Shown: positions 10,665 to 23,587 of the stretch, in pieces | How the letters are laid out: each line of letters opens with the position of its first letter | Numbering within the stretch: position 1 is the stretch's first letter | Source of the DNA: Bolinopsis microptera | Taxonomy: Eukaryota; Ctenophora; Tentaculata; Lobata; Bolinopsidae | Assembly: GCF_026151205.1 (NCBI RefSeq) | Contig: NC_087076.1 | Coordinates: 7,790,902 to 7,854,901, forward strand | Direction of reading: 5' to 3' | DNA length: 64,000 nucleotides | Notes under the pieces: model-generated | The model's database searches: none | The model's input: only the letters and a program-made list of their open reading frames with translations | Told to the model about the DNA's origin: nothing | Made by a program: the position numbers and the translations under genes

Positions 10665-10949
10665 CTGGCAAAACAAACTGTGTTCAGAAAGTGGAAATAA
10701 GAATTTGTTTGTCTGATTGTTATAGTGACGGATGCAACAAATTTGGCAGTCAATTGTATCATGATATTCATGTAGACAAGATTAATGAGCTGTGATGAAC
10801 GACACGCGTGTTAATTTAAATACATAAAACCGGTGTATAATGTACATATTATTTGAATTCAGTTGAAACCAGATGACTGTCATATCACTGATTTAGAATA
10901 GACCCTGTACTGTTTCAAAATATTCAAGGACCTATCATATATAACCAAC

Positions 10950-11082
10950 CTCTTCGCAGTTGTCCTTGACAGCGTGAAAGAGTTGACAAGAAGTTCTAGA
11001 AAGTTCATTGCTGTAATCCCTGGAACTTGTAGACGGCGTGTTAAGGATATCCTTGAGGTTTATACCTAACTCTGTAGCTTTC
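10950..11082 (-). CDS. RRM protein gene, exon 4
   Basis: Lies between acceptor TGTGTCACAG and donor GTTGGT. It reads KATELGINLKDILNTP...AVKDNCEE after one base is taken from exon 3. Its length (133) keeps the whole coding sequence in frame. Confidence 0.65.
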
Positions 11083-11188
11083 CTGTGACACAAAATTGGT
11101 ACTTTCACACGTGTAATTATAATACTTTTGTTATTGTTTTTTTAAAGTTCTTTGGATGGCTGATGATTTAAGTAGTACCTAACGTAAC

Positions 11189-11337
11189 GAATTCTCATCT
11201 TCGGATGAGTCAAGCTGGTTTAATAACCTGAGAAGAACTGAGATTCGGGCTTTGAGACGACTATCTTCGTCCTCCTCGTTCTTCTCTCTGGATACCCTGA
11301 TAGGAATAGTGGTTCCCTTCACGTGCAACGAACCCAG
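11189..11337 (-). CDS. RRM protein gene, exon 3 (end of RRM)
   Basis: The acceptor TTATTTCAG is followed by LGSLHVKGTTIPIRVSR, the last strand of the RRM, then an acidic linker ending in DSSEDEN. The donor was chosen at GTTACG because it alone joins exon 4 in frame. It is weak, so this border is less certain. Confidence 0.6.
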
Positions 11338-11536
11338 CTGAAATAATCGGTTGTCAATGATAACACTGGATTATTGACTTAAGATATAAACCTTGGGATC
11401 ATCTCGCATTATATGTATAAATGTATACTTTATGTACATATATTATATATATGATTGTTTACTTGTAATTATTCAATTGAGATGCTGAAAAATATAGTTC
11501 ATAATATGCATCAAACAATCTTCACTAGTCACGTAC

Positions 11537-11750
11537 CTGTTTCATCTGCTCAAAGTCATCAGCACTCTGCGGGGTTACAAAGCCAAAGCGGGTATTATCA
11601 TTAACACGCTGGCGAATAGTCACCCTGATGGTGCTGATCCTGTAAACTGCGAGCGCTTTCTTGATGTCATCTTCTCCTACGTTACTGGGCACTGCGTTGA
11701 GGAAAAGGTCGCGTTTCTCGAACTGGGTCCCCACCATCCGCGGTTCATCT
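11537..11750 (-). CDS. RRM protein gene, exon 2 (RRM core)
   Basis: Encodes DLFLNAVPSN (RNP2-like), an alpha-helix with EDDIKKALAVY, then RFGFVTPQS (RNP1-like) and DDFEQMKQ. This is the beta-alpha-beta-beta-alpha order of an RNA recognition motif. The acceptor is TTCTCAG and the donor GTACGT. Confidence 0.75.
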
Positions 11751-12429
11751 CTGAGAATTAATCAATAGTTATTCGTCTGTAATGCTTCTGAATAGCGCAG
11801 GTTAAAAGCAATCATCTGTCAGGCATCAGTGAAGATAATGCGGACAGATTGAAAGTTTCGATCTACATTTTTTAACTGTCCGAATTAGTTATTTATGTCT
11901 GAACTAGATCTTGTAGGTAATATTGACTAATAAGAAATGCGTATTAACTCCCAGGAACTATTGATTAATTAGATCTATTTAGATTGTTTGCAAATTACTG
12001 CATCAACATTCCAAAAAAATTAACCATGCTGTCACACACAGAAATGTGAACACGAAACTAACGTACCGAAAAGCTGATGGTAACTTAATATCGAAAGTTA
12101 GCATCCATCTAAGTAGAACATTTTATGAGTTGTACGAGTAAAAAGTAAAATCCTTTCAGTTTTAATCCACTACTAACCCTTCCTATGAATTTTCACAGAA
12201 ATCAAATATACTTTGTCCGTTTTGAGTTTATTCAAAAAATAAATATTGGCCGAACTTTTGCTTCACTCTTAGAATAAAACCTCGCGTTTAGAAACATCAT
12301 TTTATGATGAGGGCAAAATGTTTGAGCAAATCAGGTACATTTTACCCATGTTTACTAAAAAATACTGCAGAAAAATATTCACTTCCACACAAAATGAGAG
12401 GCACATGAAAAACGAACTTAAAAACTGAC

Positions 12430-12779
12430 CTATACAACTGGTGACGTGGCTGACGACTGACACTACGTGGAGTTGACCTGAAGTTGAGTGGTGCATACTT
12501 CTCACTGTATCTGGGCGGAAGTTTACTAATATTCACAGGATCTCTACACGGTTCTATTTTCTGTTTTGTGGGAACATAACACGGCTCAGCTCTCTCATTA
12601 GCAGACATGATGCACTGCTCAATTCTCTGTTTAGCAGCCGCGTGGTTAAAATGAGCCTGTGATGAGTCCAGCTTGCCATTTCTGTCAAACGCTGGTGGGC
12701 GGTAGGGAAGTTTCTTTGAAGTTCTCCGTTTTCGGGGCAGACGAGGCTCATCGTGGAATCTTCTGGGGGCTCCCAACAT
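12430..12779 (-). CDS. RRM protein gene, exon 1 (start)
   Basis: The ATG at 12779 begins MLGAPRRFHDEPRLPRKRR, a strongly basic start that could be a nuclear-localisation sequence. The donor GTCAGT follows LYR. The five exons sum to 2253 bases, exactly 751 codons, so the model is self-consistent: a 750-residue protein with a basic N-terminus, one RRM at about 127-210, a long disordered middle and an acidic C-terminus. RNA binding is the only function supported. I do not recognise the orthologue. The gene is divergent from the sushi gene that starts at 14699. Confidence 0.7.
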
Positions 12780-14698
12780 TTCGATAAAAGTTTAACAAAG
12801 CAAACCAGGCGAACACAGAAACAAATAAAATGCTGTTGGCAGTGAAATGAAGTGTGGTAAATGGAACTTGAACCCGTGGGTTGGGAGTTTAAAAAGTTAC
12901 CTATTTTAACGAAGACTGCCATCTAACAAGGTTAGAGGACCTGGAACTTGTTACTAAAAATAGAATCGGGAGTATCCTGGCAGTGTACACTAAATTACAG
13001 TGTTTTACATGTTCCCTGTCCAAGTTCAGTCTTTTGATTCACTAATATAGTACCTGATGCTCCTGGGTGAAACGAAGCCACATTCTTCCAAAATAAATCG
13101 GCTGTTACGATGTTAATAAAATTCGGGGCTGTTGTGATGTTAATCGAATTTAATTCGGGGATATCAAATTTCGAGCCTCAATGTTGCATCAACGGTTAGC
13201 AGAATAAACTAAGAAGTGTCGACACTGTCACAAATTAAAGTTCAGCTGAAATTGGTTTCACAGTTCAGTAAATCTAGCTTTTGAAGCACGTCACGTCGTC
13301 ACTGGAGTATGACTTCAATTTTTATCGCATGAATGCCAATGACAACGAGAGATAGGCAAGGAGCCGGTTATCGATCGTTTTATTGACGATCAGCATCTAC
13401 CGTCTATAGTTGATGTACGAATTCGTCAAGTAAGCTAAAATTAAAGAAAATATGACTATGTCCGATGTTAACTTGTGGTACTGAATGACTGGTTAAACAG
13501 ACAAAAACTTTTTATCGACACTGGAATAGCAGGTCATCGATAGCGCTCGATTTTGAGTCTGTAAATAATACGACACGACAATGGATAAAAAATATTGTCT
13601 ATTGTGCGCGGCTTAATTTTGTTACAATATTTTCGTAATAAGTTTTTAAAATATGTACTTAAATTTAGATTGTACATTGTTCCATTGATTATTTGTTTAA
13701 TTTTATTAAATATTTAGAAGTGAGCATACCATTAATCACGAAAAAAAGTTAATACAATACAAAATTAAGTTCATTAAGTTTAAAATTTTTGTTTAATCAT
13801 AATAAAATTAACTTTAGCTGTAAATTAATTTTTATTTAATATTATGTTGTTATTGTTAATTTTTGATTTACAATGAAATCGATTAAAAGCAGTAAATAGA
13901 AATGTCATAAATTAGGAAAATTTGGGAAATGATTGCGCGTTGTGAGCCGCGCATTATGAACCTTGTAAGGAATATTAGTACACACATTTTTGTACAACCT
14001 GAATCGAGCGCTACCTAGTCGAAGTTCAAAAACATTGTGAGTTTCATGAATGCCGTTCCGATCGTGTAGAGTATGCCAGCAAATTTTGTTGACGATAGTT
14101 ACCAAGCTCAAGAAGGTTTCGATCCTTGCTTTTTACCTGTTTTAATAAAATATGCTGTTTCCACCCTCTAACTTACATTTTGTTCGAGCATTCATCTAGT
14201 TTCTACAGTTCATTTAAAGCAGTACTCTTTGGTGTAATCTGCTGCATACGTCTTTTAAATCGCTTAATAAAACTTCGTACCTTTCATCATTTTTGTCGAG
14301 TTTGATAGTTAGAAAATGCAAATTTTTCTTGTGAATACTGAATGTCAGCTGGGCCTTCTGTTTTCTTGTGAATACTGAATGTCGGAATTATACATAGAAT
14401 TATTGCTTTGTTCAAATTATGTAGGCTTTTGTTTTACTGTGTTGTGTCTTGCCCAACTAGTTTAAAGCCCCTAATTATATTATATTAAGTTTTAAATGCT
14501 TCTAGAGTATGAACTATGAAACCATGTGACAAAGTTACGCAAAGTGCAAAGGAAAATAAGATATCAGGGAACTCATTTTCAGTTTTGACATCATTTTGTC
14601 TGCAATTCAACAGCTCCATCTCGATAGGAGTAGCAGCATTTCTGTAGACAAGTACATTGTTGAAGAAAGTGTCACAACAGAATTATCTTCCTTCAGGA
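12780..14698. promoter_or_regulatory. Intergenic region between divergent RRM and sushi genes
   Basis: About 1.9 kb of AT-rich DNA between two genes transcribed away from each other, so it should contain both promoters. No motif was recognised with confidence. TTCCTTCAG directly before the sushi ATG could be an acceptor of a 5'UTR intron. Confidence 0.4.
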
Positions 14699-14870
14699 AT
14701 GATAATATTGTCATGGCTTCTTCTGAATAAAATAGCCGTTGGTTCAAACCATGCTTGCGACCTGCCATTCATTAAGAATGGTCAGTGTGAGAGTGTAGGG
14801 GATTACATTCATGTCAAATGTGGTGTTGGTTACAAACTTACTGGTACCAGTCAGATACCCTGTCAACTTC
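14699..14870 (+). CDS. Sushi-repeat protein, exon 1: signal peptide and start of CCP1
   Basis: The ATG begins MIILSWLLLNKIAVGSNHA, a short but typical signal peptide, followed by the first three cysteines of CCP1. The donor GTGAGT at 14871 leaves phase 1. Taken together the gene encodes a secreted or surface protein with at least 25 CCP modules, domains that usually bind other proteins or glycans. No membrane anchor or enzymatic domain is seen in the part present. Confidence 0.75.
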
Positions 14871-14991
14871 GTGAGTATTGCACTTCATGGCTTTTAAAAA
14901 CTAAATTTTAATCTATGGTCTTATACAATTCGAATTTTGTACATTAAAATGTCTCTAAAATCTGAGGTGTTAAACTACTTCTAATTTGCAG

Positions 14992-15732
14992 GAAAAGATA
15001 ACTATTCCAATCTCCCATCCTGTGAACCTATTCCTTGTCCACTTCCTCTCAGTGCAAAGGACATCATACCAGACTTTGTAGACAACAATGTTTCTTACAT
15101 CCAGCCAAACCACAAAGTAGAACTAAACTGCAAATCAGATTACATCGCTCCCACACACAATGCAACGTGCATAACAAACAGTACGTTCTCAGAATGGCCT
15201 TTACCTGTTTGTCAGACAAGAAGCTGTGTTCATAATGCCATCAAAAATGGCCAGATAACCTCCCAGCATCTTGCCCCAAACACTAAAGTTCTCATTGAAT
15301 GTGACGAAGGGTTCAAAAGAGATGAAAGACTCAGCGATATAATCTGTATCTCCCACACATTGTTTTCAGAAGACTTGAACGCGGTATGTCAAGCAGTGCC
15401 TTGTGCTGCACTTGAAGTTCCCAATGGGTACAGTCTCAGTAATATTACCCAGCCTGGGAAAGAGTTGAGGTACAGATGTGACTCAAATTATGATAAAGAC
15501 TTGCAACCTGTTTATTGTAAGTCTGGTCACAAATTTTTTGGTGATACTGCGCCGAAGTGTGAGCCCAAGAACTGTTCAGCAAGGAATATTGAGAATGGTG
15601 AACTAATGCTGGCCAAGCCGAGGGAAACAGTGAACATACTCTGCAATGACGGTTATGAGATGGAACAGGATATTCAACTGACCTGTATTTCTAACAACGT
15701 TTTCTATCCTGAAGAATTGCCCCGCTGTAGAG
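14992..15732 (+). CDS. Sushi-repeat protein, exon 2: end of CCP1 plus CCP2-CCP5
   Basis: 741 bases, phase 1 at both ends. It completes CCP1 (LPSCEP) and encodes four further modules with the C-x-C-x-C-x-C pattern, Gly-Tyr or an aromatic before the third cysteine, and NG near the start (for example PNGYSLSN, ENGELML). This is the only exon holding several modules; all later modules have their own exon. Confidence 0.85.
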
Positions 15733-15919
15733 GTAAACTATTGAGCAAATTTAATAATTAATAAAGAATTTGAGTGAAAAGTTTTTCCTTGTTTCGACTC
15801 ATATCGAAAGTGAGCAAGGGATCCGTTTGAGCATTTGTAGCGGCTAAACGAACATAATATAATGCTAATTATGTTGAGCTGCAAATTATGGCTTTTTAAT
15901 CATTTCGATATAACCCCAG

Positions 15920-16099
15920 AAAAGAGCTGCATACCTCCAAACATTGCAAACGGAGAGAAGATCGACTTTGATAATAGTGAATCCATACGACATGGCTCGT
16001 CCATTACAATCAAGTGTGGGACCAACTACAGACAGAGCGGCGCTAGTACCATCTTCTGTAATAAGGGGGAGTACAAGCCCTCAGCTCCTACCTGCGATG
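15920..16099 (+). CDS. Sushi-repeat protein, exon 3: CCP6
   Basis: 180 bases, phase 1-1. Reads SCIPPNIANGEK...IKCGTNYRQSG...FCNK...APTCD. The acceptor is AACCCCAG and the donor GTGGGT. Confidence 0.85.
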
Positions 16100-16252
16100 G
16101 TGGGTGTTTCGTTATCAGTTTCTTATCTGATGTGTAGTACTCGAGGTTGTGTGTAGGTTAAAAATGTTATGAAAATTCTGATCTAAGAATTCTTGAAATC
16201 ATTATTATATTATCCTTGAAAGGGGTGTTTTATTAAACGATTCTTATCACAG

Positions 16253-16462
16253 CGATGCCTTGTCACCTGCCTCTCTCAAAGCTGCCCCACGTCCAGTACC
16301 TGAATGAGATGCGGGTCTACCCAGAAAAGAAGAACTACGAGCTCAGGGCCGGTTCTGTGATCCAGGTTATCTGCAACGAGTCTTACTCCCTAGACAACCA
16401 AACTGTGGTCACTTGTATCTCACAGAACATAATTGATCCTCCACTACTGCCTAAATGTATCC
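16253..16462 (+). CDS. Sushi-repeat protein, exon 4: CCP7
   Basis: 210 bases, phase 1-1. Reads PCHLPLSKLP...VICNESYSLDNQTVVTC...LPKC. The donor is GTGAGT. The next intron is 12.5 kb and holds a GPCR gene and a large inverted-repeat element. Confidence 0.85.
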
Positions 16463-17609
16463 GTGAGTAGTTGATTATTTTGGTTTGTTTTCTGTGTTGT
16501 AATTTTCGGAATTGGGTATTGGAGTTATAAATAGTGAGTTGCATATTCAAATTTAACATCGAAATTTTAACATTACAATTGATGTAATAGTATGCACATT
16601 ATAAATACTACTATAAATATAATACACATTGTTTTGTGAATTTTAACTGGTATTATGACAAACAGTGACATTTATGAAATGTACAAGTTACCCCTAATTT
16701 AATAAAACAAAAGGTTTGGCCCAGCCCATTCTCAAAGTAAATTGCGGCATCTCCTCGCAACAATGACCCACTCCAATTATACAGCCCGTCATATTTTCTG
16801 ACTAGGTGGACACGTAACTAATACTCCACAGACAGCCTAATTGAGAGCCATCTGAAACACACGGATGGTATCTCCAGGAAACACATGTCACCTTATTAAC
16901 GCGGACCCTTCAAAGATATCGGCTCTTTGTTTTAATTGGCACATCCTGGGTGTGTGCCGGACTGTGCTGCTGTTAACGAGTAACTACTCCTTTTATAGGC
17001 CTCAGCTTTAATGTTTATACTTCATGATATATATATAATGTACACACTACTCATTCGTGTGATTTAGTTTATAATTATTTTGAGCCGTGTAGTTGGGATG
17101 ACAGATGCAATAAAAGAGACACAGAAATACCATTAAACAGTCATAAGATATGAACAATTTATATAACACCAAAGTAAAAACATTCAAACGATGTACATAA
17201 TATATATACAAATTAGTATCAGTAGCGGTATTTGTCCAACTATAAGGTCAGACAACCATACCGTTCAACACAGTCACTCTTCAGATATAAGAAAATAAAT
17301 AAGATCTCGCTACCCAAAAGAAGTTGGGGTCATCATCAACCTCTCATCAATCTGGTGTTAAGTTTTTAGCAGTTCAAATCTTAATATCATCCTAAAAGTT
17401 GATGTGGAGTCTGAATATCTCTTGTGTTGGGTTGTACTTTAAAACATCTGATTTTGACTAATTTAAACTGCAAATGGTCATCAAAATTAGTCACTGCATC
17501 CCCCCAGCCCTCCAACAAGGAACAGAAAATAATGAAGATTAAACAGTCCCAAACAAGAGATTGAACTATAAACACTGACTCCTTTTCTATTCAGTAAATA
17601 ACTATGATC
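16463..17609. other. Intronic sequence, nothing recognised
   Basis: AT-rich intronic DNA upstream of the nested GPCR. No exon, repeat family or RNA gene was identified. Confidence 0.4.
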
Positions 17610-18656
17610 TCACATGTGAACTCGAATATTTTCCAGTCCCACGAATAATTTCCGAGGTTTTGAGAAATATGCTTCCAGAAGATTCTTCCACTGTTTAGTA
17701 GATCTGCGAATGACATTTGGGGTCATAATGATAAATACCACCGGATTTGCTGCTGACAAAAAAGGTGGAATCAGTCCAAAGATTACGAAGAGCATCCCTT
17801 GAAAAGAGGGTGTGAATCGTCCGTCCTTGAGCACCACAAGGAATAAAAAGGAGGACAGGCAAGCAAGTGTCATCAGAACATTACCGCTGTTTGTCATGAT
17901 GATTTTAATTGATGTTCTAGTTTTGTTGTAATGGCGTCGGGGAGCTGATTTTGATAGTTTTTGGGGTGAAGGCTTAAGAAGATGTAGAATTGTCAGGGCG
18001 GACACAACAATTGAGACTAACTGTGCTATTACATAGGGCCACTCCGAAAACAGATGGGACAAGATGAAGTACTTCATGGGATGGAAGTATCCCAGGTTTA
18101 TCACGGAAAGTGTTGTGTAATCGTAGATTGCATTCTTGTCAAAGTACAGCAAACAGTAGATGGCGTAGATGTACGTGATGCTGATGACCGGGAATCCTAG
18201 ACACACTTTCAGCTTCATTTCCTGGAACGGTCTCACTATCTTGATGTACCTGCACACAACCAGGGTGGCCGTCAAACAGCTGGGAAACACAGCAAATCCC
18301 CGGAGTAGCGTGGAGAGAAGCCGATCACTTGTACTGGGGTCATCGTGGTAATCACAAAAGAAGAGGAACCTAAGATCCGGACCACTGTTAATGGGCCCGT
18401 ACTCTGGCCTGTCCCGACACTTGGTGTCCTCTCTTCTGCCTATCCTAACCACGCTGTTTGTACAGAAAATGAGGGTGGTAAAAAAGTCACAGGCAGCCAG
18501 GGTCCGGTACAAACAAGCGGGGACTGACTTGGTGCGCTTGTTGTTGTACAGAAACACAATGGGGTTTAGGATGGAGGAAATTAGGAGGATTGAGATGAAC
18601 ACCACGACTACAAGGTTGTCAGGGAACGAGTCGATACCTTCGCTGAACAGTGCCAT
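17610..18656 (-). CDS. Class A (rhodopsin-like) GPCR, nested in sushi-gene intron 4
   Basis: Intronless, 348 residues, with a clean ATG. Seven hydrophobic segments can be placed. TM1 has an unusual LNP in place of GN. TM3 ends in CRYIKIVRPF, a DRY variant with Cys for Asp. TM7 is NPVVFIIMTPN, an NPxxF variant. Cysteines in the first and second extracellular regions could form the usual disulphide. The cytoplasmic tail is short and basic. The ligand cannot be inferred. It is antisense to the host gene. Confidence 0.8.
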   Translation of the reverse strand: MALFSEGIDSFPDNLVVVVFISILLISSILNPIVFLYNNKRTKSVPACLYRTLAACDFFTTLIFCTNSVVRIGRREDTKCRDRPEYGPINSGPDLRFLFFCDYHDDPSTSDRLLSTLLRGFAVFPSCLTATLVVCRYIKIVRPFQEMKLKVCLGFPVISITYIYAIYCLLYFDKNAIYDYTTLSVINLGYFHPMKYFILSHLFSEWPYVIAQLVSIVVSALTILHLLKPSPQKLSKSAPRRHYNKTRTSIKIIMTNSGNVLMTLACLSSFLFLVVLKDGRFTPSFQGMLFVIFGLIPPFLSAANPVVFIIMTPNVIRRSTKQWKNLLEAYFSKPRKLFVGLENIRVHM

Positions 18657-19436
18657 TCTTCTGAGGAAATTATACGATAGGTTAGAGGTGTGTGACGAAG
18701 GGAGTTTGTGGTATGGCTCTACAAAATTCTGGGCCTCGACACCGAATTCAACGCCGAAAGTTTTTTGAGAAGCTTAGAAATTATGAGGAACGAACATCAC
18801 CCGTGTCCTACGATTAATCACGCACCAGCAGTGCGCCTGAGGTTTCATCTAATAAGCTAATGAAATGCAACTCCACCATATTATCGAACACTCGTGAAAT
18901 GAGTTTCAATCTCGTTCTGAAATTTACAGGAAGTGGTCTTTAAATTCGGGACATGTGACTGCATCAAGCCTCTTCAATAAGTAGATTAAAAGCTCGTGTA
19001 TCAAAATACGCTAAATACTAAAACAAAGTTGTGAATTGTGGCGACACAACATTTGTATCAGATCGTTCTATTGCACGCCAGGCGCCAGCATTAATTATAA
19101 CAACTTGATTTGATGGAATGCTTGAAAGCAGTCAGGCATATTCAAACTTCAAGAACAAAGAAGTACTTTCAGTAAAATCACAATAAGTTGAATTATCATC
19201 AGACTGATTATGATACAATCAGTATTATTCTGTTACAGTGTACCATATGTCTGATTCAATAGTTTAGATAACTACAGCCCGCGACATAATATACTGGTAT
19301 CCACGTTAAACTCAATACAAATACAACTTCATAGAATGATGATATCAGAAAACAGCCAATATGGGAATTGGATGGGCCATAATGAGCAATATAATCAATA
19401 AATGAGTATCATTACAAAGTGTAACACTGTCTAAAA

Positions 19437-19530
19437 TGGGAGGAGGAGGGAAGGAGGGGGAGGAGGAGGAAGAGGATGGGGAAGAGTAGGAGGAGGGGGG
19501 AGAAAGAGGGGGGGGGGGGAGGGGGAGTAG
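19437..19530. repeat. Purine-rich low-complexity tract (GGA/G runs)
   Basis: Almost pure G and A on the plus strand with runs up to ten or more G. It could form triplex or G-quadruplex structure. The long proline/serine frames on the minus strand are artefacts of composition. Confidence 0.85.
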
Positions 19531-22500
19531 GAGTTCGCACGGTGACCTGTGTCTGTTCCACAAACCGTAACAGACCAAGACAAACAGTGTCCTCCCACCA
19601 GGACAACTATTAATTCCAATATTACTCTCGTCGTCAAGTTGTAGATTAGCTGAGGTACTTCACCTCTCAGATTCTTCAAAGAACACACAGTATTACCTAC
19701 TCCTACTACTACTACTACTACTACTATAATTCCGTGTTATGTTGGCCATGCTGCATGTGATGATGAAGATTCTCCGGGAAATGTAATCTAATTATTAATA
19801 CAACCCGACAGTATTAACAGTGGTATTATCATTATTCCTGGTAGATGATTTCCTGACCAGACAATCTGCTGATTGGCCGCCCCCACGTGTTTACCACGTG
19901 TTTACTACAGATTGTGGTGTTTTCTCGGCAATAAACACCAGATAAGGTGTTTGTCAAAATGATCATCATATGATTGTGATTTATTGATAAGTCATATGGT
20001 GTTTCTCTAACTGTTTTATCATCTGATTGTGATATTATAATGATAAGGTGTTTACCAAATTATTTAATAATCTGAGGAATAACGTGTCCTCTTGAGACCC
20101 TGATAATTCCCACAACTATCTTGTCGACATCAGTTTAACATGATTAGATTAAGCTATAATAGGCGGTGTTTTCCCGTTCACACCAACACCTTATTATCTT
20201 ATTATCTCATTAGGAGCTCACCAAATTAATATCAGGATCCATATTCCATTTAACACCGTGGAGTTGCAATAAAAACAAGATTGATCAATGATCAGCTACC
20301 AAGTCATAAGAGTTGATAATTTTTCTTGAATTATCTGAATTATAGCTGTGACCCTGGGACATAGTTTAATCCGTGTAGTTAGTGAGAATCATGATAGGGC
20401 AGGGCTTCTTCAAACACCCAATTAGAGCCATTACCACCACCAGTGCCCAATAATTACATCTAAACATTTGGTCACGTGCTCAGTTAATGTTGAGACGCCT
20501 CAGGGCTTGGCAGCATTTTAGACGTGCTCCTCTTGGCCAATTATCCCATATAAGGAAGTAATTAACCTCAGGTCTAAGCTACTCAACATCCTCATCCAAT
20601 GGCAGCGCCTTTATTAAGTCTATTGTCCAAATTCAAATTGTCCCGCGCAGTGCTGAGCCAATGCTATGTATCACAGTGGGAGGGGGCCGGGGGGGGGGGT
20701 CGTTAGAAGTTAGTCGTCGCCCTTTCCCCGGTGTAGACCGCAGCCGTGATGAGAGGGTGTTCGAAGTGGTTAATTAGGTTGGGAAACACTGGTAAAGGCA
20801 TATGATCAAGAGTGGTGTTGAGTGGGTTGACATGAGACACCTTTCACGGTTGGGGCGGCGGTGTAACTCTTAAACTCTTACTGGTCCCTATAATTGTACT
20901 GTTATAATAGTCATCACTTCTGTGAGGTGTACTGTGAGGTGTATAGTGATTAGTGTATATTGTATACATTGTATAGTGAAGGTAAATTTCACTTACTTAC
21001 AAATTCTCTTTTTTCCCTGGCAATTTGTGTAAACAAAACAAGTTTAACACAATTGATGTCCTGCTTAGCTAGGAGCAGCTCCTTCGATGCTTGCAGAAAT
21101 TATATACTTTCAGTGGTGGCCACTACTTGCCGGTCAATTAGTTGCATTAAAATTCATGTGTTCAAACAAATCCGGGGCTTTCCAAGAACAATTTTTTAAT
21201 AAATTCATCTTATTTTAAGAATTACATTAAGAATTTTACTTCAGAACCTGCTTAGAAATTCAAACTTTTCGCTTGCGAGCTGGGCGAGCTGAGATGTTGC
21301 ATAATTTTTATTGGGCTCCTGGAATACGGCCCTAGTTGTCATAGATACGGCCCTAGTTGTCACAGTTTCAATCTTGGTAGGGCCTAGTAGGGACTTGCAG
21401 ATTGAGGAATATTGAAATATATCTATCCTTATTTCACCAGACTGGCCTTCAGTATTGTATCATTGTATGTATTAGGTATTTTTAAAATGGCGCCTAACGC
21501 CGAGTCATGTCATAAAAAATACAAATTCCTGAGAAATTCTTTAGTTTTCCAAAACTGATGTGGTTCATACTTGGTCTATTTTTGAGCTGTATCATCACGA
21601 TTTTCAGCTAAACCGCAAGCAGACATCACAGGATGTCATTACTTGTCATGCAAGACACGCATTCCGCGTATTAATGTTCACTGATTACTTGGTAACTTTA
21701 CTTACTAAAAGTATTTTACTTCGTGCACGCCTATATTACTACTAGGTTATTTCTTCAACACTTCAATCAACCACATAAAAGGGAGCTGAGTAGATTACTA
21801 AAATGAAATAATCTTTGTGCTAAGGCGGCTACTCAAAGTTAAGAATAGATCTCAGTCGATGACCGGGCAGGCACAGTACTATGTGGACATTTAGCAGACT
21901 CCCAATGAAAGGGCCTCCATAGCTCAGAGAAGCTACATCGCTGGGACCGGTCACCGGTGTGATTTAAAATTTTTGGAGAGATGCTTTTAAAGTATTTATG
22001 GAATGCTGACAAATATGTCAAAAGTTCAGAATGAGCGTGACATTATGGTATGATAACGTTCCACACGACTAAGTCCGCTACGTGAACTGTAATGGTTTAT
22101 CAGTTCATTGCAGGTTGACAAGACTAAATCTGGATCAAGCCAGATAGTTAAAGATTTTAATCCGGTCCGGTTCCTACAGCACCGGATTTTAGCTACGAGA
22201 TGTCAACATTTTAAGAATTTCTAAAATATGATAATTTTAATAGCCTTTTTAGTTTGAAATACAGTGGAACTTTTTATACATAAAAAACCTTAAAGCTGTT
22301 GCAGTCCGGTGCTAAGAAAATATGCTAAAGAGATTAAGAATATAGTAAATTAAGAATATAGTAAACGATACATCTCGTGATCATTACCACTTTCATATTA
22401 AGAAATACCTGGAAGTTAAAATTGAGAGAAAACACCAGAATAAAGGTAGAGAAGACTGGTATGACGGAACTGTTTTCAATTATTAAAACTAACTTGTAGG

Positions 22501-23022
22501 ACGCAACCACGACTTTAATTCATTACCGCTGAAAATTATCCAGATCTAGGTGAAAGCTGTTTTAATCATCTATTAATTTCTCAATACCATAGACAGCTTA
22601 TTAACAATTTATAGAGTAACACGTGTGCCCTAAAATAAATGTCTCAGGGAGTCAGACTGTGAAATTGGGCCACAAAATGTGTCCGGGCTCGGGAAAAGTG
22701 GTGGATGATTCCCCGCGATGATTCCCATACAAAATTTCCTAGAATTGTGCGCTGGTACAGGATTAATTAATATAAAAGTTACTAATTTTGATTAAGTTTC
22801 ATAGTGGAGTACTTAATAATAATAAGTCCATAGCGTAAGAAATCCAGGTGGGCGAGACTGATTGGATGATATTTAACACTTCATCAACTGATGAGGTTTA
22901 ATCCTTTAACCAAGTTAAATTGAACACGCGATAAGTATAATAATCCTACTAATTTTACTAATTAAACTGTGGTTTTATAATAGCTGGTATTGAAATACTG
23001 CTACTGATCCTGAATGACACAG

Positions 23023-23155
23023 TATAACTATGTGCTCTGTTAACTTGATGAGACGGTCTCTTAAAATTCTAATCATCTAACACATAACTATGTGCTCTGT
23101 TCACTTGATGAGACGGTCTCTTAAAATTCTAATCATCTAACACATAACTATGTGC
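23023..23155. repeat. 60-bp tandem repeat, about 2.2 copies
   Basis: Units beginning ATAACTATGTGC recur exactly 60 bases apart and are almost identical (one T/C change), so the duplication is recent. Confidence 0.9.
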
Positions 23156-23456
23156 GTCAAACCAGCCTCTTCGGAAGATTCACAAAATACTCGCTGTCTG
23201 CAGGATCAAGTGTCTCCCCTAAACTATTAGCAGTAAATGGCCGGGAAGTTATTTAGTTAGCTGTCTGGTCGGTGACAAGACTGTGGAGACAGAGCGAAAT
23301 GGTCATTTGAAAAAATGGTTGCCGCAAAGATCAAATTGAGTGATATGGGCGTCGCGCCAGCAACTACCAAACGAGCCAATGGATTTAGAAAATAAAGCTC
23401 TTGTTGGGAAATTCTATATGGTAAAGAGCTATTCAAGTAAATTACTTGCAATTGTA

Positions 23457-23587
23457 GCACCGCCAAACGAGCAGCAGGATTCAGAAGATGAGAGAATCTG
23501 AGAAATGGTTTGAAAATATAGCACCGCCAAACGAGCAGCAGGATTCAGAAGATGAGAGAATCTGAGAAATGGTTTGAAAATATAGCA
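23457..23587. repeat. 64-bp tandem duplication
   Basis: Two identical copies starting GCACCGCCAAACGAGCAGCA at 23457 and 23521. Confidence 0.9.

Noticed and set aside
9289-10716. Several plus-strand frames opposite the RRM gene's last exon
   Set aside because: Low-complexity Ser/Leu shadows of the minus-strand coding sequence.
12554-12922. Open frame of 122 codons overlapping RRM exon 1
   Set aside because: Out of frame with the five-exon model that sums exactly to 751 codons; no domain seen.
19345-19688. Proline/serine-rich frames on the minus strand
   Set aside because: Composition artefact of a purine-rich tract; several frames are open together and no domain is visible.
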